64,000 nucleotides of DNA, from positions 1,307,501-1,371,500 of the forward strand of contig JAKSGN010000037.1 of the NCBI GenBank assembly GCA_024180945.1, given 5' to 3'. The DNA is from Macrophomina tecta (taxonomy: Eukaryota > Ascomycota > Dothideomycetes > Botryosphaeriales > Botryosphaeriaceae). The translations under genes and the position numbers were made by a program. Shown one piece after another: positions 42,459-52,576 of the stretch; position 1 is the first letter of the stretch, and every line of letters begins with the position of its first letter. The notes under the pieces were generated by a model, which saw only the letters and a list, made by a program, of their open reading frames with translations, was not told the origin of the DNA and did no database searches.

Positions 42459-44343
42459 ATGACTCTGCACTTTATGCACCTCGCGGGTGCTGACATGCCC
42501 ATAAGCAGCTCAACTGTCGTCTTGGCCACGGCCGTCATCATCTTACCCTTTTTGGTGTGGAAGTTTCTCCTTCAGGATGAACAGCCTTACCCGGGCATCT
42601 CAATCTTGGACACGAAGGAGGCGGGCGAGAAGACCAACTGCGAAGCTAAGAAGCGCTACCTGCTGAAGGCGAAGGAGATTCTGCATCAGGGCATGGAAGA
42701 GGTAATTTTGGCGTTTTGCGGACACGCTGCGAATGTGAAGATTTATAAACTGAGGCACAAAGTGACACTGATATTTCCGCAGTTCAAGGGAAGACCTTTT
42801 CAGATCATCGGCCGCAATGGACCCATAGTCGTTATTCCTACAGCTTTCGCCAATGAGATCCGGAATGATACCAGGTTGTCAATTGCGGGACAGCTGGCAA
42901 AGGTGTGTAATGACACGGTTCCATTTTAGTTTAATTTAGTCATGGATTGAACCGACTGTAAAATTACTTCATCTCGAATTTATATTCACTGTTCCCCCAG
43001 GATTTCTTCCCAACATATCCCGGTCTGGAGCCCTTCGGCGCAAGTGTCTCAAACGACATCTTCCAGGACGTGATCAGGAAGAATCTATCTCAATTGATAG
43101 GTAGGCAGAAATTTTGTTCTCCACAGATCGAATGCCACCTTCCTGCGAAGAAAAAAGAAAAAAGACCATAAGACTCACCAGTTAACAGGCGGCATGACTC
43201 CGGACCTTTCCAAGGAGCTGAACCGCATCCTCGGCGAGCTCCTCCCGGCCAGCAAAGAATGGACAGAAATCAAGTTCCACCGTCTCACCCCCATGATCCC
43301 CGCCCAAGTCTCCGCCAAGGTTTTCCTGGGCGAGCCGCTTTGCCACAACAAGGAGTGGCTCGACATCTCCATCAAATACACCGTCGATTCGTTCATCGCC
43401 GCCCGCAAGCTCCGCATCACGCCCCCTTTCCTTCGCCCCATCCTCAATTACTTCATGCCCGAAATGAAGGTTATCAGGCAAGAGGTCGCCCGCGCCCGCG
43501 AACTCATCGAGCCGGAAGTCGAGAAGCGCAGGAAGGCACGCCGCGAGGCCCTGGCGACCGAGAAGCCGACGCCCAAGGCTATGGATTCGCTGGAGTGGCT
43601 GGATGAGATTGCCGCGGGTAGGCCCTTCGACGTCGCGCTGGGCCAACTGCTTCTGACGGTGGCGGCAACGCATACGTCCGTGAGGACGATCGTCGCGTTG
43701 ATATATGACTTGATCGAGAATCCACATTATATCGACCTGCTGCGGGAGGAGATCATCGAGGTGCTGAAGAAGGATGGCGGGTGGAGCAAGAACAGCTTGT
43801 ACAAGATGAAGCTTATGGACAGCTTGATGAAGGAGAGCCAGAGGCTGCATGTTGTTGCTGCGCGTAAGTTTTCCATCTATTTATCACTATCTTTGCAAGT
43901 GACTGACGTCGCCACCAGTAACCATGAACCGTCGCGTCATGGAGCCGTTCAAACTCTCCGACGGGACATACCTCCCCAAAGGCGCCATCGTCGCCGTCCC
44001 GACGCATGAGCTCACAGAGGAGGCCTTCTGGCCCGACGCCGACAAGTTCGACGGCCACCGTTTCCTCCGCATGCGCCAGCAGCCCGGCCAGGAGACCCGC
44101 TGGCAGTTTGTCTCCACGTCGCCGGATCATCTGGGCTTTGGGCACGGGTTGCATTCTTGCCCAGGAAGGTTCTTTGCCAGCAATGCTATCAAGATCACAT
44201 TTATCCATATGCTGATGAAGTGGGATTGGAAGCTTGTGGACGGGAAAACGCGAGCACCGCAGAGCAGGTGGCAGTCGGAGTTTGCGCCGGATCCAGATGA
44301 GACGATTATGATTCGGGCCAGAGAGTCGGAGATTCAGTTCTAA
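42459..44343 (+). CDS. cytochrome P450 monooxygenase (P450-1)
   Basis: Five exons, 42459-42701, 42783-42902, 43001-43100, 43189-43863 and 43919-44343, give 520 residues in one frame. An N-terminal hydrophobic segment (STVVLATAVIILPFLVW) anchors it in the ER. The heme-binding loop is FGHGLHSCPGRFFA with the ligand Cys at about 460. The K-helix ExxR is ESQR in MKESQRLH, and the I-helix has VAATHTS in place of AGxxT. The sequence style (VSAKVFLGEPLC, LISIKYTVDSF-type blocks) is that of fungal ent-kaurene-oxidase-like P450s, many of which oxidise terpenoids. The substrate cannot be read. Start: ATG 42459 is first in frame; a Met 12 codons on is possible. All introns are GT-AG and no lesion is seen. 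It lies 10.8 kb from the HAD/class II cyclase. Confidence 0.88.
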
Positions 44344-44563
44344 ATTGCACCAGATGGTTCTGGAATACTCGCTCCAAGCAGGAGCGTGGTTGAAAGTGTA
44401 TTGACCAATCACCAGTTTCCAGTCTGTGAAACTGATTAGCCATGTAGAAGCCTCCCAGTAGAGGACCTTGTGTAACCGCTGCGTCTCAGCTCTACACCAG
44501 CTCTCAGCCTCGTACTTTCTTAAAGCCTTAGCCTTGCACACCTCATATAGCCTTAAGCAGAAA

Positions 44564-45440
44564 ATGGATTCCTCACTGGATAAGGTGGGGCTCTACCGGC
44601 TTCCTAAAGAAGACCGCGTGGTCAATATCCCCATAAATAGAGATCCATCGCCAGAGGATGAGTTCCTGCAGCAGTCTGAGGCCGAGCAACATCATCAGGC
44701 TCAGAAATCAACATCCTCGTTGGATTCCGAGCCAGAAGGTATCAACAACGCGCTTCCGGACGAGGAGGGGATTCTCGGAAGATGTTCTCTGGACACATTT
44801 GAGGCTGGAGGTGGTGCGGCACTTGTGCAATTGTGAGTGTACCAACCGCTTGGCTTGGCCTCTCGCTCACAATTATGCCTTGTCTCAGGTGACCATATTG
44901 CAAAATCTCTCATCTCGAGCCGTAGTTTCCAAGAGTGTATCCCGACCGCAAGCCCTCGACATTTCGCGAACGTGTCTCTGACCGAGGTAAGGCGTTCGCC
45001 GTACACCCTGAGCGTCTCTTCCGCGATGCGTATCTTCAATATCAGGTTGGCTTTCCAGAATTGGAATAATCTATTCCAAGATCGGGGGGGTGGGGTGTGT
45101 GTGATAACTGCATTGGCCATCTTGGGGTATTTCCTGAAATATCCCTCCCGGGGTCAAACGACGGTGACACCAAGACTGAGCAGCACTCTATGCCGCTCGC
45201 ATCAAGTTGGAATGCTGCAATCAATGCAGCATTTCATGGTCCACTTGAGGACACAGAAACACATTCCTTACCTGTGCAGTGGGGCATGCCGAGTGTTTCT
45301 CCCGGTACGTGGTGTTTCGCAACGGCCCGAACCACGTTCTACCCTCCACTGGCTCAGAACCACATGATGCATCTCTATATTAGCAAAGTTACCATAGTGA
45401 AGATGAAGTCGCGGACTGAATGCTACATCACGAAGTGAGC
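44564..45440 (+). other. possible hypothetical gene, exon structure unresolved
   Basis: An ATG at 44564 opens a 91-codon frame (MDSSLDKVGLYRLPKEDR, acidic and Ser-rich) ending in ...ALVQL at a good donor (GTGAGTGTACC at 44834), with a good acceptor TCTCAG at 44889. Joining them runs into a stop at once. Later open frames to about 45440 have no known domain. It may be a decayed gene. Confidence 0.3.
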
Positions 45441-46065
45441 GTTTAGGGTTTACCCTAAGGTGTGCATAAAATTGTTTGTGTTTAGTGTTGACAACGCTGA
45501 TGTTCTTCAATTCGTAGTCCATCAATGCTTATTAATGACCATTTCGGTAGACTCAATCTCCCGGCACATACTCCTCAAGGTCACGACAAATAAACGGTGC
45601 CTCTGGAATACAGAACCTTGCTTCGGCGCTACTCCCCGGCTCTACCGCGCATAAGGATCTCGATAGTAGTTTCGGATCTACTTCACTTGATAATTGGCTG
45701 TCAAACTTCACCAAAATCTTAATCCTCACGACGAGATGGATCAAGATAGAAGCCGATGGCGCTCTTGGTTTCAGCTTCGGCAGCAACCAAGCTGCGCGGA
45801 ATAGAGATTATTTTATTTGCTCGAAATAATCCGAACCAAACTCATTGGTCAAACTCGCCGGCGTAGAGGGCTTGTCCAGGTTCGTCATTCAACATCTCCC
45901 AGATGGGACGGGCATCTAGATCCGCTCGCTTGGTGCAGTTGCCGCCCAAAAGTGCTTTCTCACCATCCTCACGCTCAAGTTTGACTGCACCATCACGTTG
46001 AAATGACGGGCCTCTTCCTCTTTAAGGATCCGAACACCAGAGGGCTTGATTCGTGGGGGTCTCCT
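45441..46065. other. no gene recognised
   Basis: Short frames only. The right edge meets a LINE 3' tail. Confidence 0.35.
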
Positions 46066-46067
46066 TG

Positions 46068-47587
46068 ATGATGATGATGATTCATACACCCCGTCGGCCT
46101 CCGCGGGCCATAGGGAAGGACTGACGCTTAAAGCAAAATTTATACCTACACTGATCTCCCGGTTCATCCAAGGCCCTACTCCAAGAATAAAGCACGAAGA
46201 AGTAACGTTGATCAACATCCCCGAAATCAAAGGCAGAAAGGGTAAGGAACGAGAACGAAGAGAGCAAAGCGAAAACCAAAAAGAATGATAAAATTAAAAA
46301 AAAAAAAAAAAAAAAAAGGAGACCGAAACGACGAGGGCTATAAAACTTCTCAAGCCTACATCTGACCAATCTTTAGGCCATTTACCTAAGTGCCGCCAGT
46401 CCCTGTAGTGGCGTGGCAACTGGCCGGGCTATAGGCTCTACAGGAAATCCTCTCCTTTTTACTACTCCGCGACTGCTTGCAATCGTCCTGTGGCGATTGC
46501 GAATGCCGCCGTCGCCTTAACCGCCCTCATATCCGCTCTCCATTTCTCAGGCAGTCCATCCAGGTACGTGCCGTCCGGTCGCTTGGTCTGACCATCCTAG
46601 CATATGACATATCGCCGAACCTCTTACCCACTGCTCTCTGCAGCTCCCCACGGTGTTCATCCCATCGTCTGCATTCGAGTAAAAAATGCTTTGTCGTCTT
46701 TTCTCCCATCCCGCATGCGCATTTTGGTGACTCTGATCTCTTGATTTTAAAGAGCGACTCGTTTAGTTTTGATCTCGAAGTCCTCAGCTTCGCAATAACT
46801 CCTGCCTCTACTGCGCTTAGCCTGTCGTATAGCTTTCTGGTGTGGTGTTGCGAGATCGCTTTGTCCAGCTTGCGGGTGAAGCGTCCCTCTTTGATACCGT
46901 CCAGCGCCTTTGTCCAAGCCTGAGAGACCACCCGCTTGACTTCTGCAAGTGTGACCGCCTTTAGATGCACGCTGTCCTGGACAGCTTTGTCAGACTGGGT
47001 GGCCTGCAGCGCCAGCCTGTTCGCCCGTTCGTTCCCTGGCTCTCCCGCGTGCGCCGGCACCCACCGGAGCTCGACGACCGGCAACTCCTCTCTGCATCTT
47101 GTCGAGGACCCCGAGAATCTACTTCAGAGCTCCTTGGCCGCTTTCTTTGCCTTGGTTGCAGTAGCGACTGGAGCGCAGACTTGCTGTCGCAGTAGATGAC
47201 GTGTTCACGCGCGCCGCCATCGGCTGAGCGATGATCCTCCCTTGCGGCCATGCCTGGTCGATGAGAGCGACAGTTTTTCTGATAGCCTCCAGCCCAGCAA
47301 AGTAGTTGTTGATCCTGTCGCTGCTGCCGGCTGTCTGTGAGTGCTCCAGAACCGACGTGCCTGCGCAATCGATGCAAGAGATACCGACCCCCACGCGTCC
47401 GTTTCTCACGGACCCGTCCGTGAAGACGGATATTTCCGAACTAGGCGGACAGCTCGCTTTCTTCTTGGCGATTTCTCCATCGTCGATCGTGACCGCTGCA
47501 TTGTCCTGCCATGGGGCTTTGCCAAACGGCTCGATGGTTTCAAGGCCTTCCAAATCTAGCTCTTGGGCCTGCTGCATGATCATCGTC
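46068..47587 (-). mobile_element. LINE-5: 5'-truncated Tad-type LINE with RNase H
   Basis: Ends on minus with the family 3' end and ATC tail (GATGATGATGATGATTC at 46068-46083). An RNase H region follows in two frames: FTDGSVRNGRVGVG in 47119-47587 and LRWVPAHAGEPGNERAN plus CACGMGEKTTKHFLLEC in 46527-47084. A frameshift near 47100 splits them. An A/T run (46293-46317) lies in the 3' noncoding part. It begins abruptly at 47587, next to another LINE tail. Confidence 0.8.
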
Positions 47588-47590
47588 ATT

Positions 47591-47700
47591 GATGATGATG
47601 ATGATGATTCATACACCCCGTCGGCCGCCACGGGCCATAGGGAAAAACTAACACTGAGCAGATGATCATGAAAAAAAAAAAAAAAAAAAATAATCGTGAT
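47591..47700 (-). mobile_element. LINE 3'-end fragment next to LINE-5
   Basis: GATGATGATGATGATTCATA then CACCCCGTCGG and CCATAGGGAAAAAC form a second family 3' end, in the same orientation and immediately upstream of LINE-5. Only about 100 bp can be assigned. The two copies are in tandem, tail to truncated head. Confidence 0.65.
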
Positions 47701-48142
47701 GATGAGGGGATCATCAGTAAGCAAGTTTAAAAAGAAAAAACAGGAATGACCGTATGCTGTGTAACCGTAAGCACTTGCAGTTGGCGGGAGTGGGTAGGAT
47801 CGGCACGTGAAGAATTCGCGGCAATAAAACCCGAAGCAGCAGCTGAAAAACTAACATTTGTCTAGTCGCAGTCGATGAGCATAAGCCCAAGTTTTATGGC
47901 TTTTTGTTGGAAAGAATAGGTGCGCAGGGAGTCATGACAGAGACGTTCAATTCCTTCTACCTACTGCGATGCACAACGGAAGATATAGGTGTGGGTCACG
48001 TGCTACGCTAAGCCCTTCACATAAATGGAGTCACCTGAACAGAGCTGCCATTCTCAACTTTTTTTTTTTTTTTGTGTTGGGGAAAACCTTAGCTATTCTT
48101 CTATTAGACCGCTATCACAGCTCAATCAATCCACTCATATCG

Positions 48143-49430
48143 ATGCCGACAACCCCAGAGGAAGACGACGATGGTGGCGGTCGCGTTAGTGCGGGCGCGT
48201 CCCCCGACGCGTTCAGACGCGTGACGCGTCGCCAAACAGAACGAACCGACTATCGCGCCCTCCACAGAGGCAAACCAACCGCTGAACGCACAATCCGCTC
48301 TGATCCACCGCCCGGATTATCTAGGGAAACGACGCTGAAAGATATCGTGGCTCTGCTAGGTACTATTGCAGAACAGAACAAAGAGTTGATCGACCGGAAC
48401 GCGGCGCTCATCGAACAGGGCATGAGAAGCGAGAATAAGATCAAGCGACTGAACGCTGCCCTAAAGTCATCTGATGAGTGGCAGGCGAAGATGGAGGAAC
48501 GAATGGCAAAGATGGAGAAGCAGATGAGCGCGCTCGTCGAGACGACGCGGAGGAACCTAACCTCGCAGTAGCAAATCAACGCGAGTTACGCAAGCGCCCT
48601 TAAGAATATGCCGGCCACGCCGCCAACGTCCGCGAATACCAGCCCAGCGTCGATGCCAGCTGTGCCGGTGCGCACCATGATTGCGAATGAGCCACTGCCA
48701 CTTGCGCCACCGCCAGCGATCGAGCTTGATCTGTCCGAGGCCAACAGTAACACCACAAAGCCGGGAGACATACGCGCGCGCTTTCAGAGAGCACTCGAAA
48801 GCCAGGAAGCGACCAAGAACATCAAGTGCTGTGGCCTAACGAGGAACGCGAACGACGCGGCGAAGGCGCGGCTCCTCTTCCGTTCAAAGGACGAGGAGGA
48901 CGCGGTGAGGTCATACAACGGCTGGCTCGAGACGGCCTTTCGAGGCGCAAGAATTAGAGGCCGACAGTGGTACCCAGTGAAGGTAGACAGCGTCAACAAG
49001 ACGGCCGTTTTCAACGAGGAGCGCACGGCTCTGCGAGCGGACGCCTGCAAGATGATGAGCGAAGAGAACGGGGTGGAGATAGTGCATACGCGCTGGCTGA
49101 GCAAGCCAAGCGATAAACTGTATGGATCAGCGGTAATCTACTTGGCGAAGAAAAGCGACGCGGATGCGCTCCTGGCGGGCAGAGTGATGGATATCGGCGG
49201 AGAAGCGGTATACACCGTTTTCGAACATCGCCCTCGCCCTCGGCGCTGCTTCCGATGCCAGAGCTATGACCACCAGCAAATTCAATGCGGAGGCGAAGAG
49301 AGATGCGTCAGGTGCGCAGGCGTCGGACATAAGACAACTGCGGTTTGAGTGCGGAAGAATGTGCAGCTTGCAGCGGTCCGCACAGGGCACACGACCGAGG
49401 CTGCCCAGAGTACAACAGGCTGTTGAAGGA
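48143..49430 (+). pseudogene. LINE-7 ORF1 with coiled coil and zinc knuckles
   Basis: From ATG 48143 an acidic start is followed by a long coiled coil (IVALLGTIAEQNKELIDRNA to MAKMEKQMSALVETT). An in-frame TAG at 48569-48571 interrupts, and the same frame goes on through NMPATPPTSANT, an RNA-binding-like domain (IKCCGLTRNANDAAKARLLF, SAVIYLAKKSDADALLAGR) and knuckles CFRCQSYDHQQIQC and CVRCAGVGHKTTAV. One frameshift near 49345 precedes a third (CAACSGPHRAHDRGC). It is the best-preserved ORF1 here. Confidence 0.8.
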
Positions 49431-49889
49431 GATGACTGGCCGGCCGTAGAGATAAAACGGCGGGAAAGGAGAGAGCTAGCAGTATGGAGGTAATCAGGCC
49501 CTGTAATTGTCTCTCGGTGCTTGCTGCCCCGCCGTTAGAGGGACGGGCAACACTCAGGAAAGCGCTCTTGATGGAAACCAGGAGGCAGGATGGTCAAGGA
49601 AACAGGGTAAGGATGGCTTTCATGTTCTACTAACTTTAGGGATTTCTCGTTTTTTCCTTTTTCTCTCGCTGGGTGATTACTTACATTCTACTTGTTCTCT
49701 CAATTTTTGGGCTTTGGATGAACCGGGATCTTCATGTTCGTTAAAAGTATTCTGTAGTGCGTCTTTTCCCTATGGTCAATGGAGGCCGACGGGGTGTATG
49801 AATAATCATCATCATCATCATCATCATCATCGTCATTATCGTCATCATCGATAACGATAACGATGATGATGACGATGATGATGATGGTT
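48143..49889 (+). mobile_element. LINE-7: Tad-type LINE lacking ORF2
   Basis: Carries ORF1 (48143 to about 49430), a short ORF1/ORF2 junction, then 3' noncoding sequence (about 49620-49800) and the family end CCTATGG..GGCCGACGGGGTGTATGAAT with a CAT/CGT-rich tail to 49889. About 3-4 kb of ORF2 is absent, so this is an internal deletion derivative. The tail is the insertion site of pogo-2. Confidence 0.75.
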
Positions 49890-49971
49890 AACGTATCCCA
49901 CAAGCGAGCGGCGCACACAAGCGAGCGGCGCACCCCATCAACAAAACGCGTCACCCTAACTTTCGTTATCT

Positions 49972-51773
49972 ATGCCTCAACCAACACATACTCAATCTAC
50001 TTCTTATGAAGCTCATCTATTCCTAGCATCACAAGCTATCGATCAAAACGAAGATCAATCTACCCGAGGCGCTGCAAGGGCTTATAGTGTCGCCGAAACA
50101 ACGCTTAGGCGACGACGCGGCGGTATCCCTTCACGACGCGATTGCACGCCCAATTCTCGAAAACTTACCAATCTCGAAGAGTCCGTGATTGTCAAGCGTA
50201 TTCTCGACTTAGGTTCGCGAGGATTTCCCCCCCGACTTCGCGATGTTGAAGATATGGCGAATAAAGTACTTGTTGGATCAATCACGTGTATTTAGCTTTC
50301 GCCAAGGGAAGTCTATTCAGGAGGGGATAAAAGGCCACTCCACGGCCGCCCTCCTCCAACACCATGCCAATCCAACTCTTTACTACTGAATAAGCTGTCA
50401 CATCACTTGTTCCAACAGTACTTGCCGATCGCGCTGGAGGCAAGGTTGGCAAGAACTGGACCTCCAACTTTGTGAGACGCTCCCCCGAGCTAAAAACGCA
50501 TTTAAATCGCAAGTACGATTACCAGCGAGCGAAATGCGAGGATCCTGAGATTATTACGAAGTGGTTTGAGCTCGTGCGGAATACAATCGCGAAGTACGGG
50601 ATCGTGGACGGTGATATCTACAATTTCGACGAAATCGGCTTCCTTATGGGCATGATTGCAGCTGGAATGGTTGTCACAGCCTCTGAACGACGCGATCGAC
50701 CAAAATCAGTTCAGCCAGGCAATCGCGAGTGGGTTACGGTGATCCAAGGAGTCAACGCGCAGGGCTGGTCTATCCCGCCATTCGTGATCTTTAAAGGCCA
50801 GTACCACCTCTCCGCTTGGTACAGCGAGGACATGCCACGCAATTGGGCCGTCGCATTAAGCGATAACGGTTGGACGACAAATGAACTTGGTCTGCAGTGG
50901 CTCGAGCACTTCGAAAAGCACACAAAGGACCGCGTAACTGGAGCATACCGCCTTCTGGTTCTTGACGGCCATGAGAGCCACAATTCGGCCGAATTCGACG
51001 CGTTTTGCCAGGAACACAAGATTATCGCGCTCTGTATGCCTGCGCATTCATCCCACCTCCTCCAGCCACTCGATGTCGGCTGTTTTGCGCTGCTCAAGAA
51101 GGCGTACGGAAAGCAGATCGAAGACTTGATACGGTCGCATATCAACCATATCACGAAACTCGAGTTTTTGCCAGCATTTAAAGCGGCATTTGAAGCCGCT
51201 TTTACGAAGGAGCATATCGTATCTGCATTCCGAGGCGCTGGATTAGTTCCACTCGATCCAGAAGCGGTGCTTTCGAAGCTCGATGTCAAAATTCGGACAC
51301 CAACGCCCACCCTCCCGGAGGTCGCAAGTTGGGACTCCCAAACACCACACAACCCAGCCGAATTAGCGTCTCAAACTGAGCTTATTCGGGGCAAGATTGC
51401 AAGGCATCAGGGTAGCTCACCAACGCCGATTAATGATGCGTTTACTATCCTAATAAAGGGGGCTTCAATGATGGCGCACGAGAACGCGCTTTTACGGGTC
51501 GAGGTCGCAAACCTTCAAAAGGCAAATGAGGCGGCAACGGGACGCAAAAAACGCCAAAAGAAGCGTATCCAGAAGCGCGGGACCCTAACGATTCAAGCTG
51601 GGCAGGATTTGGTCTATAAAAATGCTGTTAACCAGCAGATTTCGACGGAAACGCGCGAAGGTGGTGCGCAATCGGATGGGCCTGCGACGACGCGACGGCG
51701 ATGTGGGCAATGCGGTGAGTCTGGTCACAACTCTCGCACATGTCAAAAAGATGCGCAAACTACTATAGAATAG
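49972..51773 (+). pseudogene. pogo-2 DDE transposase, interrupted by a solo LTR
   Basis: N-terminal Psq helix-turn-helix (YSVAETTLRRRRGG, LGSRGFPPRLRDVEDMANKV) is cut at 50270. After the LTR the same frame goes on with VLADRAGGKVGKNW, the CENP-B-like part, and the DDE core: IYNFDEIGFLMG, LLVLDGHESHNS and HLLQPLDVGCFALLKKAYG, with the three acidic catalytic positions in place. The C-terminus is Lys/Arg-rich with a zinc knuckle CGQCGESGHNSRTC. Apart from the LTR there is no stop or shift, so the copy was probably functional until the LTR came in. It may serve as the source or relative of pogo-1. Confidence 0.9.
50271..50417 (+). mobile_element. solo LTR, 147 bp, inside pogo-2 transposase
   Basis: Starts TGTTGGATCAATCACGTG and ends CTTGTTCCAACA. 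Perfect 5-bp duplication GTACT (50266-50270 and 50418-50422). Contains GGATAAAAGG, a TATA-like box. Length and ends match the LTR at 13644-13790, while the middle is diverged. Confidence 0.9.
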
Positions 51774-51895
51774 GCTCTCTATTATAGATAGTCAATTATC
51801 CAAGGCGTTGCGGAGTTAATTCATACTTAAAGCGATTGAGCTTTGATGGGGTGCGCCGCTCGCTTGTGTGCGCCGCTCGCTTGTGGGATACGTTA

Positions 51896-52320
51896 TTATT
51901 ATTATTATTATTATTCATACATCCTATCGGCCTCCACGGGCCGTAGGGAAGAACTAGCGCTAAGGCTCCTCATCCTTCTAGAGTCGGAGGGCTAGTGCAG
52001 CCTGCACGTTTTAAGCAAACGACCTTGTTCGAAAGTGCAGGGTAGCTTTTCGGTTGCTTGTCGAGAAGAAATGCTGTTGCAAGCATTGAATCAGCCACTT
52101 AGAGTCTCTATAGCCGCGTAGTCGCATCAGCTGAAGGACTCGAGATCCATAACATCTCCATGTCGTAATGAGGCGCTTGGACATTTGTACTATAGCGGCT
52201 GCGCCCACAGTTCTGCGTTGGGGGGCCACAGACAGCCCTAGGCCCGGGCAACTAATGCAAAGGCGGCAGATGATGGCCATCATAAACCTAATGATTGGTC
52301 GGAATTGCACCCGTCATCGC
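51896..52320 (-). mobile_element. LINE 3'-end fragment with (TTA)n tail
   Basis: TTATTATTATTATTCATACA then TCCTATCGGCCTCC and CCGTAGGGA is a minus-strand LINE family end with an ATT-type rather than ATC-type tail. The inner limit near 52320 is a guess; no coding part is left. Confidence 0.6.
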
Positions 52321-52576
52321 CGATAAGGTATGATTTGGGCGATAGACGCAGGAAATTGTGGCAATCTTTACCAAAATCTTCACGGTGTGGTCCATGTTTA
52401 CACGAGATTGCAAGCACCGCTACAAACCATGACAGATGACTGAATGGATGGGCTTAAAATCAATATTGCCTTTATCTAGTGGTGGGGTAGCTGCGCGTCC
52501 ACTGCTTATAAGCCCAGACACGAATAAAGCCGATCCTACCGTCAGTTGCCTCCCAGCGCGTTCGTTCGTGTCCACC

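Larger units (their letters stand above)
49891..51893 (+). mobile_element. pogo-2, well-preserved pogo-type DNA transposon
   Basis: Perfect 51-bp terminal inverted repeats (49891-49941 and 51843-51893) start ACGTATCCCACAAGCGAGCG. The TA duplication lies at 49889-49890 and 51894-51895. Each TIR holds two tandem copies of (C)ACAAGCGAGCGGCGCAC. Inside is one transposase frame, broken only by a 147-bp solo LTR. Length 2,003 bp, or about 1,851 bp without the LTR. It sits between two LINE 3' tails facing each other. Confidence 0.92.
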
